Positions 7,592 to 14,577 of a DNA stretch of 15,098 nt are shown here, in pieces (within the stretch, counting starts at the first letter, position 1; every line of letters begins with the position of its first letter). The stretch covers positions 1-15,098 of the forward strand of contig DATACZ010000087.1 of NCBI GenBank assembly GCA_036258795.1, written 5' to 3'. The notes beneath the pieces were generated by a model. It was not told the DNA's origin, ran no database searches, and saw only the letters and a list, made by a program, of their open reading frames with translations. The stretch comes from DATACZ01 sp036258795. GTDB lineage: Bacteria; Actinomycetota; CADDZG01; JAHWKV01. A program made the position numbers and the translations under genes.

Positions 7592-8417
7592 ATCCCGCCA
7601 TGGCACCCGGCTTCAGGTACCTCTGCAGGAAGTAAACGACCAGAAGGATGGGCAGGGTGAGCACCGCGGCCACCGTGGCCATCTGCTGTCGGCTTCCCCG
7701 GTCGATGGCCTGGAAGACCTGTAGTGGCAGCGTGTTCTGGTTGGTGGTCAGCAGCCTGGCATACAGGAACTCGTTCCAGGAGTAGAGCCACACGAAAAGG
7801 GACGCCACTGCGATTCCACCGGCCGCGATCGGAAACACCACCCTCATCAACGTGCCGAACCTTGAGGCGCCGTCGATCTGGGAGGCCTCCTCGAGCTCGC
7901 GGGGGATGGTTTCGAACGTTCCCACGAGGATCCATGCGATGAACGGCAGGGCCCCGATGAGGTGGGCCAGGACCAGCCCGGTGTAGGTGTCGGCCAGACC
8001 GAGGCCGGCGAACCGAGTCGCCACCGACACTCCGATGGCGAACTCCGGAAACATCCTCGTGACCAGCAGGCCGATCACGACTGCGTACCTGATTGCCTGA
8101 GGAAGCCTGGAAATGACGTAGGCGGCTGGGGCGGCGATGACGATTGCGGCCAAGGTGGTGAGCGTTGCCACCATCAGGCTCTTTGCCAGGGGGCCCCACA
8201 AGTCTCCGCGCTCGATGACCTGCTCCCAGAACCTCAGGGTTGGCTCGGTGACGAAAAGGGCCGGCCGCTCCCCGAAGACGGCCTCCCCGGGAGCCACCGA
8301 CACCATGAAGACCAGGTACACGGGAAACAGCACGATGAGCAAGGAGACGACCAACCACAATGGAAAGAGCAGCATCAGTGGACGGTCGAGGGGATCCCTG
8401 CGGACGGCGACCGCCAT
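7578..8417 (-). CDS. MalG-type inner-membrane permease of sugar ABC importer
   Basis: This is one of two transmembrane subunits forming the substrate channel, contacting the ATPase through its cytoplasmic EAA loop. The 279-residue protein has about six hydrophobic segments, starting near residues 12-40 and ending near 248-265. The EAA loop, EEASQIDGAS..G...RVVFP, is at 176-196, and 'SWNEFLYA' near 213-220 is typical of MalG-like proteins. I chose the ATG at 8417 although the frame is open further upstream: it overlaps the TGA of the MalF-type gene by one base (TGATG), has GAGGGGG about nine bases before it, and puts the first membrane helix at the usual place. The overlap implies translational coupling. 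The C-terminal KPGAMAGSVKG is typical of the family. Confidence 0.93.
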   Translation of the reverse strand: MAVAVRRDPLDRPLMLLFPLWLVVSLLIVLFPVYLVFMVSVAPGEAVFGERPALFVTEPTLRFWEQVIERGDLWGPLAKSLMVATLTTLAAIVIAAPAAYVISRLPQAIRYAVVIGLLVTRMFPEFAIGVSVATRFAGLGLADTYTGLVLAHLIGALPFIAWILVGTFETIPRELEEASQIDGASRFGTLMRVVFPIAAGGIAVASLFVWLYSWNEFLYARLLTTNQNTLPLQVFQAIDRGSRQQMATVAAVLTLPILLVVYFLQRYLKPGAMAGSVKG

Positions 8418-9376
8418 CAGGTCTGCCCCCTCTCCCGCGGCGCCACCAGCTTCAGATAGGCCAGGATGAACACCAGGATGATGAGGAAAAGGGCAATCGA
8501 AGCCGAGGCGGCGGTATATGGGTCGCTGGTCGGAGGGAGATACCGGTTTCCGATGTAGGTTCCCAGGACCGGTTCCACCCTGCCGGCCAGCACCAGGGCC
8601 AGCTCGAAGATCCGGAAAGCGTCGATCGCCCTCAGGATGACCGCCATCGTGATGAACGGGATCAGCATCGGCAGGGTTATGCGGGTGAAGCGTTGCCACT
8701 TGGTGGCGCCGTCAACCGACGCCGCTTCGTAGATGTCACCGGGGATGGACTGAAGACCGGCAAGGAAGATGAGCATCACTATCGGCATGACCTTCCAGGT
8801 GTCCGCGATGGCGACCGTCAGCAACGTGCGCCAGCCTCCGGCGACGGTCCAGCTGAGCGGGATGAAGTCCCACTGCACTCCGGGAATCCGGTTCAGGAAG
8901 TCGGAGGCTGTCGCCAGCAGACTATTCAGGTAGCCGGCGCGGGCGAAGAGGAGCAGCATCACCGCGCCCGAGACGATCGTCGGCACCCCTATGGGGATCA
9001 TGACGAGAGTGCGGAGCAGGCTGCGGCCCCTGAACTTGACGTTCAGCGCCATTGCGGTGGCAAGCCCGAGAACCAGCTCGAGAGCCAGCGACAGCAGCGC
9101 CACGATTATCGTGTTGATCACCGAGGTCCTGAAGACCTCGGACTCCAGGATCGCTCGGTAGGCCGCCGCCGAGGGGAATGCCTCACCGTCTGTTCCGGAG
9201 AGGGAGATCCGGAACGTGTCGACTATCGGAGCCAATGTCAACAAGAGCACGTAGGTGACGAGCGGCAGACACAGAGCGATCTCAAACTTGTGACGTCCGA
9301 TCCACCCCCGGCGCCGGCGTCCGGATCTAACCCGGGGGCGGACCGCTTCCAGCGTCGCCTCGCGGGTGCGGCTCAA
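8417..9376 (-). CDS. MalF-type inner-membrane permease of sugar ABC importer
   Basis: This is the partner permease to the MalG-type subunit. The 319 residues begin with a basic cytoplasmic stretch (many Arg to residue 29), then about six membrane segments (first near 32-52, last near 290-310). The EAA loop, YEAASVDGAT.WQ.F..ITLP, lies at 216-236. The start is TTG at 9376, overlapping the ATPase stop as TTGA (four bases); the ribosome would come from the upstream gene. A later in-frame start would cost part of the basic N-terminus, so the coupled TTG is the best choice. The protein lacks the large periplasmic insertion of E. coli MalF and matches the shorter SugA/UgpA/LacF kind in length. Confidence 0.93.
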   Translation of the reverse strand: MSRTREATLEAVRPRVRSGRRRRGWIGRHKFEIALCLPLVTYVLLLTLAPIVDTFRISLSGTDGEAFPSAAAYRAILESEVFRTSVINTIIVALLSLALELVLGLATAMALNVKFRGRSLLRTLVMIPIGVPTIVSGAVMLLLFARAGYLNSLLATASDFLNRIPGVQWDFIPLSWTVAGGWRTLLTVAIADTWKVMPIVMLIFLAGLQSIPGDIYEAASVDGATKWQRFTRITLPMLIPFITMAVILRAIDAFRIFELALVLAGRVEPVLGTYIGNRYLPPTSDPYTAASASIALFLIILVFILAYLKLVAPRERGQT

Positions 9377-10569
9377 CGGATGCTTTCGCCCGTTTCGGGA
9401 TTGAAGAAGTACAGCCTTCCGAGATCTGTTGCCAGCTTGACCTTCTGGCCTTCGGCGATTCTGGTCTTTGGGTTGAGCCGGGCGGTGAACATCGTGTGCT
9501 GCCTGCCGGCGATCTGTCGGCTTACTTCACCGGCATCCGCGGCGCGGGCTCGGTCTGCCGCCAGCTCAATCGTGTCTCTGGTCTTCACCGGAGGAGCGTC
9601 AACCTCGAAGTACACGACGGTCTCAGCTCCCAGGGTCTCGACTAGAGAGATGGTTACCTGCAGTAGTTGAACCGCCTGCTGGCCCGGCAGAAGCTCGGGA
9701 TCCTCGAAGTCCTCCGGCCGGATGCCTAGGATCACCTCCTTGCCCGAGTAGGCAGACAGATCGTAGGTGTCCGGGACGGTGATTCGATGCTCTGCGAATG
9801 AAGCCGTAATCTGGCCGTCTTCCGCCTCGATCAAAGCCATGGCCATGTTCATGGCGGGGGAGCCGATGAACCCTCCTACGAAGACGTTGTCAGGCCTCTC
9901 GTAGAGGTTTTGGGGGGTGTCAACCTGCTGAAGGACGCCCCCGCGCAGCACGGCCACCCGGTCGGCCATCGTCACGGCCTCGACCTGGTCGTGAGTTACG
10001 TAAACGGTCGTGGTGCCGAGTCTGCGGTGGAGACCCTCGATCTCTGTCCGCATCTGGACCCTGAGCTTTGCGTCCAGGTTGGACAGAGGCTCGTCCATGA
10101 GAAAGGCGGCCGGTTCCCTCACGATCGCCCGCCCCATGGCTACCCTCTGCCTCTGGCCACCGGAGAGCTGCCGGGGCTTGCGGTGAAGGAGCTCTTGGAT
10201 CCCCAACATATCGGCTGCTTCTTCTACTCGTTTGCGGATCTCGTCCCTTGGAAACTTGCGCAGCTTCAGGCCAAACGCCATGTTGTCGAAGACGGTCATG
10301 TGAGGGTAGAGAGCGTAATTTTGAAAGACCATGGCGATGTCCCGGTCTCTGGGCGGCAGGTCGTTGACCACTCGATCGTCGATGCGAATCGTCCCCGAGG
10401 TGATCTCCTCAAGGCCGGCGATCATCCTGAGCGCGGTGCTCTTTCCGGAGCCGGAGGGCCCCACCAGGACGATGAACTCCCCGTCGAGGATGTTCAGATT
10501 GAGGTTTCCCACCCCGACGGTGCCATCGGGAAAGCGCCTCGTAACGTCCTCGAGAACTATTTGAGCCAT
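9373..10569 (-). CDS. ATP-binding subunit of carbohydrate ABC importer (MalK/UgpC/MsmX type)
   Basis: This cytoplasmic ATPase powers the importer as a homodimer. The 398-residue protein has a complete nucleotide-binding domain: Walker A GPSGSGKST with K43, Q-loop Q83 in VFQNYALYPH, signature LSGGQ at 135-139, Walker B FLMDE with E160, D-loop SNLDAK and switch H193 in VTHDQ. The C-terminal ~160 residues are the OB-fold (TOBE-like) regulatory region, including 'GIRPEDF'. ATPases of this MsmX/UgpC group can serve several importers, so it may not be exclusive to its neighbours. The ATG at 10569 gives the usual MA-x-[IV]-x-LE-x-[VL] opening. It has only a weak AAAAAG ribosome site, partly within a palindromic region. 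This is the first gene of the leftward operon. Confidence 0.95.
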   Translation of the reverse strand: MAQIVLEDVTRRFPDGTVGVGNLNLNILDGEFIVLVGPSGSGKSTALRMIAGLEEITSGTIRIDDRVVNDLPPRDRDIAMVFQNYALYPHMTVFDNMAFGLKLRKFPRDEIRKRVEEAADMLGIQELLHRKPRQLSGGQRQRVAMGRAIVREPAAFLMDEPLSNLDAKLRVQMRTEIEGLHRRLGTTTVYVTHDQVEAVTMADRVAVLRGGVLQQVDTPQNLYERPDNVFVGGFIGSPAMNMAMALIEAEDGQITASFAEHRITVPDTYDLSAYSGKEVILGIRPEDFEDPELLPGQQAVQLLQVTISLVETLGAETVVYFEVDAPPVKTRDTIELAADRARAADAGEVSRQIAGRQHTMFTARLNPKTRIAEGQKVKLATDLGRLYFFNPETGESIR

Positions 10570-10571
10570 CT

Positions 10572-10591
10572 TTTTGGCGAATTCGCTGAAA
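10572..10591. promoter_or_regulatory. Palindromic candidate operator upstream of the importer operon
   Basis: TTTTGGCGAATTCGCTGAAA contains a perfect 10-bp palindrome, GCGAATTCGC (10577-10586), flanked by two unpaired bases and then TTT/AAA arms, so 16 of 20 positions are symmetric. It lies a few bases before the ATPase ATG, downstream of a possible promoter, where LacI- or GntR-type repressors often bind. No regulator is encoded nearby, so the assignment is inferred. Confidence 0.4.
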
Positions 10592-10619
10592 CCCTATGCC
10601 GAATCTCGACCAGCAACAA
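10591..10619 (-). promoter_or_regulatory. Weak candidate promoter for the ABC importer operon
   Basis: On the minus strand, TTGTTG (10614-10619) and TAGGGT (10591-10596) are 17 bases apart, reading toward the ATPase gene. TTGACC (10620-10625) lies directly upstream and is a better -35 on its own, but is 23 bases from the same -10. The match to a housekeeping-sigma promoter is partial. Confidence 0.28.
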
Positions 10620-10725
10620 GGTCAAGGCTTTGCCTGCCTCAGTCGCTCAGAATGGGTCCGCATCCTACTTTCCTGCTACTCCGTGCCTCAACAGGGCTGC
10701 CTCAACGATCGGGGAGAATGCGGGT

Positions 10726-11784
10726 GTGTCCAACCCGGTGCTCTCCTCCCGGCAGCTCAACCGCAGCCTCTTGGCCCGCCAGCTCCTGCTCGAGCGATCC
10801 GATCTTTCGGTGACCGGGGCGCTCGAGCAGCTAGCCGGACTGCAGAACCAATACGCCCCCTCGGCCTATGTGGCTCTGTGGTCACGGGTGCGAGAGTTTC
10901 GCCGCCACCACCTTACGGAGGCCCTGGAGCAAAGGCGGGCCGTCCAGGGAACGCTCATGAGGGCAACCATCCACGCCGTCTCGGCCGGAGACTATCCGCT
11001 GTTTGCCGAAGGCGTTCGGAGGGCCCGCCGGGAGTGGTGGATGCGGGTCCAGCACCATCAGGTGGAAGGACTGGACATGGAGGAGGTGGCCTCTTTTCTG
11101 CGACGACACCTCTCAAAGGGACCTCGCCGCCAAGCGGGGCTAGTTAGTCTGCTTCAGGAAGAAGGCTTTCCGCGCATCGCCTGGTCGGGCGCGGGTTTGT
11201 GGCTGGACATGGTCCGGGTGCCGCCCTCCGGAACTTGGGACCGCCGGCGGGCCGACCTTTATGGCCTTGCCGAGGACTGGCTGGGCCCGTCGAGCGTCAG
11301 CGAGTCCGAAGGCATCGAGCATCTGGTTAGGCGGTACCTATCCGCATTTGGACCGGCCTCTTTAGCCGATGTCGTCAGCTGGGCAGGCCTCCCGGCGACG
11401 ACGCTGCGCCCAGTAGTGGAGCAGCTCGGCTCCCGCCGGTTTCGGGATAAGCAGGGCGTGGAGCTCTTCGACCTTCCGGAGAGTCCCTTGCCCGACCCAG
11501 ACACCCCCGCGCCGGTCCGCTTCATGCCGGTTTGGGACGCCACTCTGCTGGTGCATGCCCGCAGGACCCAGATACTGCCGGAACACTACCGCCACCTGGT
11601 CTTCAACGTAAAGACGCCGCACTCGGTGCCCACCTTCCTGATATACGGCGCGGTCGCCGGAACCTGGCGCTATGAAAAGGGCCGGATCGTGCTCCAGCCC
11701 TTCGGTGACATTTCCAAGAAATCCCGGCAGGAGCTGGAGGATGAGGCCGAACGTCTGGCCGAGTTCCACGGTCCGGAAGGATAG
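10726..11784 (+). CDS. Winged-helix DNA-binding protein, AlkZ/YcaQ-like (HTH_42 family)
   Basis: The family consists of tandem winged-helix proteins. Characterised members AlkZ (Streptomyces) and YcaQ/AlkX (E. coli) are DNA glycosylases that unhook interstrand crosslinks or remove bulky alkylated bases. The 352-residue protein opens with VLSSRQLNRSLLARQLLLER, as in actinobacterial members, followed by LAGLQNQYAPSAYVALWSRV. Q40-N-Q42 sits where AlkZ has its catalytic Gln-x-Gln. LMRATIHAVSAGDY (78-90) corresponds to the family's R-x-T-[LI]-H stretch, and the C-terminus keeps 'W-D-A-T-L-L', 'G-A-V-A-G-T-W' and 'LQPF'. The GTG at 10726 is chosen because GGGGAG lies nine bases upstream and the frame before it is antisense to the ATPase gene. 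It diverges from the importer operon. Family membership is firm; glycosylase activity is inferred, and a regulator role is an alternative. Confidence 0.85.
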   Translation: MSNPVLSSRQLNRSLLARQLLLERSDLSVTGALEQLAGLQNQYAPSAYVALWSRVREFRRHHLTEALEQRRAVQGTLMRATIHAVSAGDYPLFAEGVRRARREWWMRVQHHQVEGLDMEEVASFLRRHLSKGPRRQAGLVSLLQEEGFPRIAWSGAGLWLDMVRVPPSGTWDRRRADLYGLAEDWLGPSSVSESEGIEHLVRRYLSAFGPASLADVVSWAGLPATTLRPVVEQLGSRRFRDKQGVELFDLPESPLPDPDTPAPVRFMPVWDATLLVHARRTQILPEHYRHLVFNVKTPHSVPTFLIYGAVAGTWRYEKGRIVLQPFGDISKKSRQELEDEAERLAEFHGPEG

Positions 11785-11831
11785 GTGAGGCAATGGACGG
11801 CTTTAGGGAGGCGATCGGGCGCCGGCCAGCG

Positions 11832-11858
11832 TTGCCGCCTGGGGCGGAGTAGTAAGGT
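11832..11858 (+). promoter_or_regulatory. Weak candidate promoter before the SQR-like flavoprotein
   Basis: TTGCCG (11832-11837) and TAAGGT (11853-11858) are separated by 15 bases, shorter than the preferred 17. They lie about 40 bp before the ATG in the 115-bp gap after the winged-helix gene. TAAGGT is a reasonable actinobacterial -10, but the pair is only suggestive. Confidence 0.22.
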
Positions 11859-11899
11859 AAAGCTCTTAGAGCGCACTGCGATCTTGAGCGAGGCCAGCC

Positions 11900-13060
11900 A
11901 TGGCACACGTTGTGATTCTGGGCGGTGGATTTGGCGGGCTGGCAGCCGCGCACGAGCTTCGATCTCTTCTTCCGGACGACGAGATTACTCTCGTCGACCG
12001 CAACGATCACTTTTACATGGGCTTCGCCAAGCTGTGGGATCTGGCAGAGATCCGGCCCCTAGCTGGGGGCACGGCCTCTTTGAACGAGCTGAGCCGGCAA
12101 GGAGTGACGTTCCGCCAGAGTGAGGTTACAAAGATCGACCCAGAGGGGCCACGCGTTGAAACCTCCGATGGCGTTCTGGAGGCCGACGCGCTGCTGGTTG
12201 CACTGGGCGCGGCACCCGCTCCCCGGCATGTGGAGCTCCTGTCAGCTCAAGGCGCCCACGATCTCTACGACGGCGAGCAACTGGGGGCAATTCGTAAGGC
12301 TCTTCAAGACATCCAGGAAGGGTCCGTCCTCGTATCCATCCTTGGCCTTCCGTTCAAGTGTCCACCGGCGCCATTCGAGGCGGCGCTGATAGTCGACGAG
12401 CGGCTGCGCAGCAGGGGAGTCCGGGATGCTGTCAGCGTCTCGATCTCGACGCCACAACCGATAACCCTGCCGGTGGCAGGCCCCGACGCCAGCCAGTACG
12501 TGGCAAGCCACCTCGGGGACAGAGGCATTGAGCTGTTGTCCGAGCGGACCGTCGCCGGGGTGGAAGGGGATCAACGCCTTGTGCGGTTTGAGGACGGGTC
12601 AGTGCACGGCTACGACGTCCTACTGGGAGTTCCGTCCACTGCCCCGCCTAGGGTGATAAGCGACAGCGCCCTCGCTTCTTCGTCGGGGTGGATCGAGCCA
12701 GACCGTCACACCCTTCAGACGTCCTTCGATCGGGTGTGGGCGGTGGGAGATTGCACGGTCATTCCGACGGCCAAGGGGGCGCTTCCGAAGGCAGGGGTGT
12801 TTGCGGCAGCGGAGGCCCGGATAGCAGCCCATAACATCGCGGCTGAGCTGGGCCGGGCAGATGCCGGCAAGTTCGATGGACACGGTTTCTGCTTCCTCGA
12901 GCTTCCTGGGCGAAAGGTGGCCTATGTGGAGGGCGACTTCTATGCCGAACCCGCACCGGACGTGCACCTCACCGCAGCCGACGAAGAGCAGTTCCGCCGC
13001 AAGCAGGAGTATGAGCGCACTCGCCTGTCCGAATGGCTCGGCCATACCACGTCGGGCTAA
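11900..13060 (+). CDS. FAD-dependent oxidoreductase, sulfide:quinone oxidoreductase / flavocytochrome c-like
   Basis: This flavoprotein belongs to the pyridine-nucleotide-disulfide-oxidoreductase-like group that includes sulfide:quinone oxidoreductase (SQR) and the flavocytochrome c sulfide dehydrogenase (FCSD) flavin subunit. In 386 residues it shows a Rossmann FAD motif, VVILGGGFGGLAAA (4-17), acidic residue D33 ending the second strand, the second FAD motif VWAVGDC (279-285), and the family signature FKCPPAPFEAAL with C154. C331 in GHGFCFLE is the likely second redox cysteine. The first of the three SQR cysteines is not seen, so the pattern is closer to FCSD, although no export signal is present. 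The ATG at 11900 has GAGG six bases upstream. The P450 gene follows 96 bp later on the same strand. Sulfide or polysulfide chemistry is possible but unproven; other quinone or thiol substrates are alternatives. Confidence 0.85.
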   Translation: MAHVVILGGGFGGLAAAHELRSLLPDDEITLVDRNDHFYMGFAKLWDLAEIRPLAGGTASLNELSRQGVTFRQSEVTKIDPEGPRVETSDGVLEADALLVALGAAPAPRHVELLSAQGAHDLYDGEQLGAIRKALQDIQEGSVLVSILGLPFKCPPAPFEAALIVDERLRSRGVRDAVSVSISTPQPITLPVAGPDASQYVASHLGDRGIELLSERTVAGVEGDQRLVRFEDGSVHGYDVLLGVPSTAPPRVISDSALASSSGWIEPDRHTLQTSFDRVWAVGDCTVIPTAKGALPKAGVFAAAEARIAAHNIAAELGRADAGKFDGHGFCFLELPGRKVAYVEGDFYAEPAPDVHLTAADEEQFRRKQEYERTRLSEWLGHTTSG

Positions 13061-13087
13061 GCCCAGACTCGGTCATGTGTAGCGTCG

Positions 13088-13120
13088 TGACATCATTTGA
13101 TGTACCATTGCAGAATGTCA
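13088..13120 (+). promoter_or_regulatory. Nested inverted repeats upstream of the P450 gene, candidate operator
   Basis: ACATCA-TT-TGATGT (13090-13103) is a perfect 14-bp inverted repeat. A second symmetry, TGACAT (13088-13093) with ATGTCA (13115-13120), encloses it. The stretch is AT-richer than its surroundings and ends 36 bp before the GTG start, where TetR-type regulators of P450 genes commonly bind. No clear -35/-10 pair was found and no regulator gene is adjacent. Confidence 0.42.
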
Positions 13121-13156
13121 TTTAGCTTCGACTAGCGTTCTTCTAGGAGGTGCATC

Positions 13157-14539
13157 GTGGCGGTCGATACTGAGGCGCTTGCTCACTCCACTCCGCCGGG
13201 GCCCCGCGGATCCCGGCTCCTCGGCTCCGCCCTGGACCTCAAGCGGGATGTGCTTGGAACATTTCATCGGGCCATGCTCGAATATGGCGATGTGGTCCGG
13301 TTTGTCGCTGGACCCCCAGGGAAGCTGCGTGCCCAGTTCGTCGCCTTCTTCCACCCCGATGGCGTTCAGCACGTCCTTGCCGGCGCCTCGGACGTCTACC
13401 TGAAGGGCGACCCGGTCTATCAGGAAATAAAGGCCACCCTGGGAGATGGTCTGCTGACGAGCGAAGGTGAGCGCTGGCGAAGGCAGAAACGCCTCATCCA
13501 GCCGCTCTTCACGCACAGGCGGGTGGCCAGCTACGTTCCCATGATGGCGGAGGAAGCGGCTGCGACGGTAACTCGGTGGCGTGATGCAGCCGGGCGGGGA
13601 GAGCCCGTCGACCTGGGCGACGAGATGGCCGCCGTGACCCTGAAGGTTGTGGGGCGAGCGCTGTTTGGCCGCGACGTCGGCGATGCGGTTCCTGTCATAA
13701 GGAAGACCGTTCCCTTCCTGAGCGAGCGAGCGGTTCAGCGAGGGCTCTCGCCTTTGCCCATCCCAAGGACGTGGCCCACCCCGGCAAACCGGCGCGCTGA
13801 GAGCTATCAGGCCGCGCTATACCGGGTGGTCGACGAGATCGTGGCGGAGCGTCGGACGGCCCCTACCACGGAAGACGACATGTTGGGCTTGCTCCTTGGA
13901 GCTCGAGACCCCGAGGGCGGCGGTGGGCTCGATGATGACGAGGTTCGCGATCAGGTTCTGATCTTTCTGCTTGCCGGTCACGAAACCACGGCTACCTCTC
14001 TCACGTTCACGTTGCATCTGCTGGGACTTCATCCCGAAATCCAAGAAAGGGTCTTTCAGGAGGCAAAGGATGTCCTGGGCGATCGCCAGCCGACCTTGGA
14101 GGATGTGCCCGCCCTTGCCTACACGACGATGTCTATAAAAGAGGCGATGCGCCTGTATCCCGCGGCCTACGCCATGGGCCGTCTTGCCATGAAAGACGAC
14201 AGCTTCAACGGTTACGAGATCCCCGCCGGAACGGGCGCCGTGGCCAGCCCCTGGGCGACGCATCGGCACCCCAGGTTCTGGGACGAGCCGGAGCGATTCA
14301 ACCCGGAGCGGTTCACCCCCGAGCGCGAGCGTGCGCGTCCCCGGTACGCCTACTTTCCCTTCGGCGGTGGCCCCCGGGCCTGTATAGGCTCCTACTTCTC
14401 GATGCTCGAGGCGGCGATCGTGACCGCCATGCTGGTAAAGGACTTCCGGGTCGTCACTCCTCCTGGCCCGGTCAAGCTCTTTACCGGGATCACTCTGCGT
14501 CCCGGCCAGCCGATGCCCTGCTACCTGGAGCCACGTTAA
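13157..14539 (+). CDS. Cytochrome P450 monooxygenase
   Basis: This haem-thiolate monooxygenase activates O2 with electrons from redox partners to hydroxylate an organic substrate, which cannot be predicted here. The 460-residue protein has a PPGPRG hinge-like motif at 13-18 but no membrane anchor, so it should be soluble. Conserved elements are the C-helix W107-R-R-Q-K-R, the I-helix oxygen-binding AGHETT (273-278), K-helix E329-A-M-R332, the PERF meander sequence (383-386) and the haem loop F402-GGGPRACIG with cysteine ligand C409. At 460 residues it is longer than typical actinobacterial class I P450s of about 400 and resembles the 'E-class' soluble group. The GTG at 13157 is set by a strong AGGAGG six bases upstream. 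No ferredoxin or ferredoxin reductase is adjacent; the upstream flavoprotein is not a recognised P450 reductase type. Confidence 0.95.
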   Translation: MAVDTEALAHSTPPGPRGSRLLGSALDLKRDVLGTFHRAMLEYGDVVRFVAGPPGKLRAQFVAFFHPDGVQHVLAGASDVYLKGDPVYQEIKATLGDGLLTSEGERWRRQKRLIQPLFTHRRVASYVPMMAEEAAATVTRWRDAAGRGEPVDLGDEMAAVTLKVVGRALFGRDVGDAVPVIRKTVPFLSERAVQRGLSPLPIPRTWPTPANRRAESYQAALYRVVDEIVAERRTAPTTEDDMLGLLLGARDPEGGGGLDDDEVRDQVLIFLLAGHETTATSLTFTLHLLGLHPEIQERVFQEAKDVLGDRQPTLEDVPALAYTTMSIKEAMRLYPAAYAMGRLAMKDDSFNGYEIPAGTGAVASPWATHRHPRFWDEPERFNPERFTPERERARPRYAYFPFGGGPRACIGSYFSMLEAAIVTAMLVKDFRVVTPPGPVKLFTGITLRPGQPMPCYLEPR

Positions 14540-14577
14540 TCGGGCATTTCTGTGTCGGCCGGAGGAGAGCTGACGGC

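Noticed and set aside
8418..8699. Possible 94-residue N-terminal extension of the MalG-type permease
   Set aside because: It overlaps the MalF-type gene in another frame and reads as low-complexity sequence; the coupled ATG at 8417 fits family length.
8360..9670. A 436-codon open frame on the + strand antisense to both permeases
   Set aside because: It lies opposite genes with clear permease and ATPase motifs. Its translation is rich in Gln, Arg, Asp and Gly with no domain, typical of GC-rich antisense frames.
9910..10725. Possible 270-residue N-terminal extension of the winged-helix protein
   Set aside because: This part is antisense to the ATPase gene and has no family resemblance, while GTG 10726 has a good ribosome site and gives the normal family N-terminus.
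14554..14574. Possible hairpin GTCGGC...GCTGAC between the P450 and trpB genes
   Set aside because: Six-base stem needing a G-U pair, nine-base loop and no T-run on either side; not a credible terminator.
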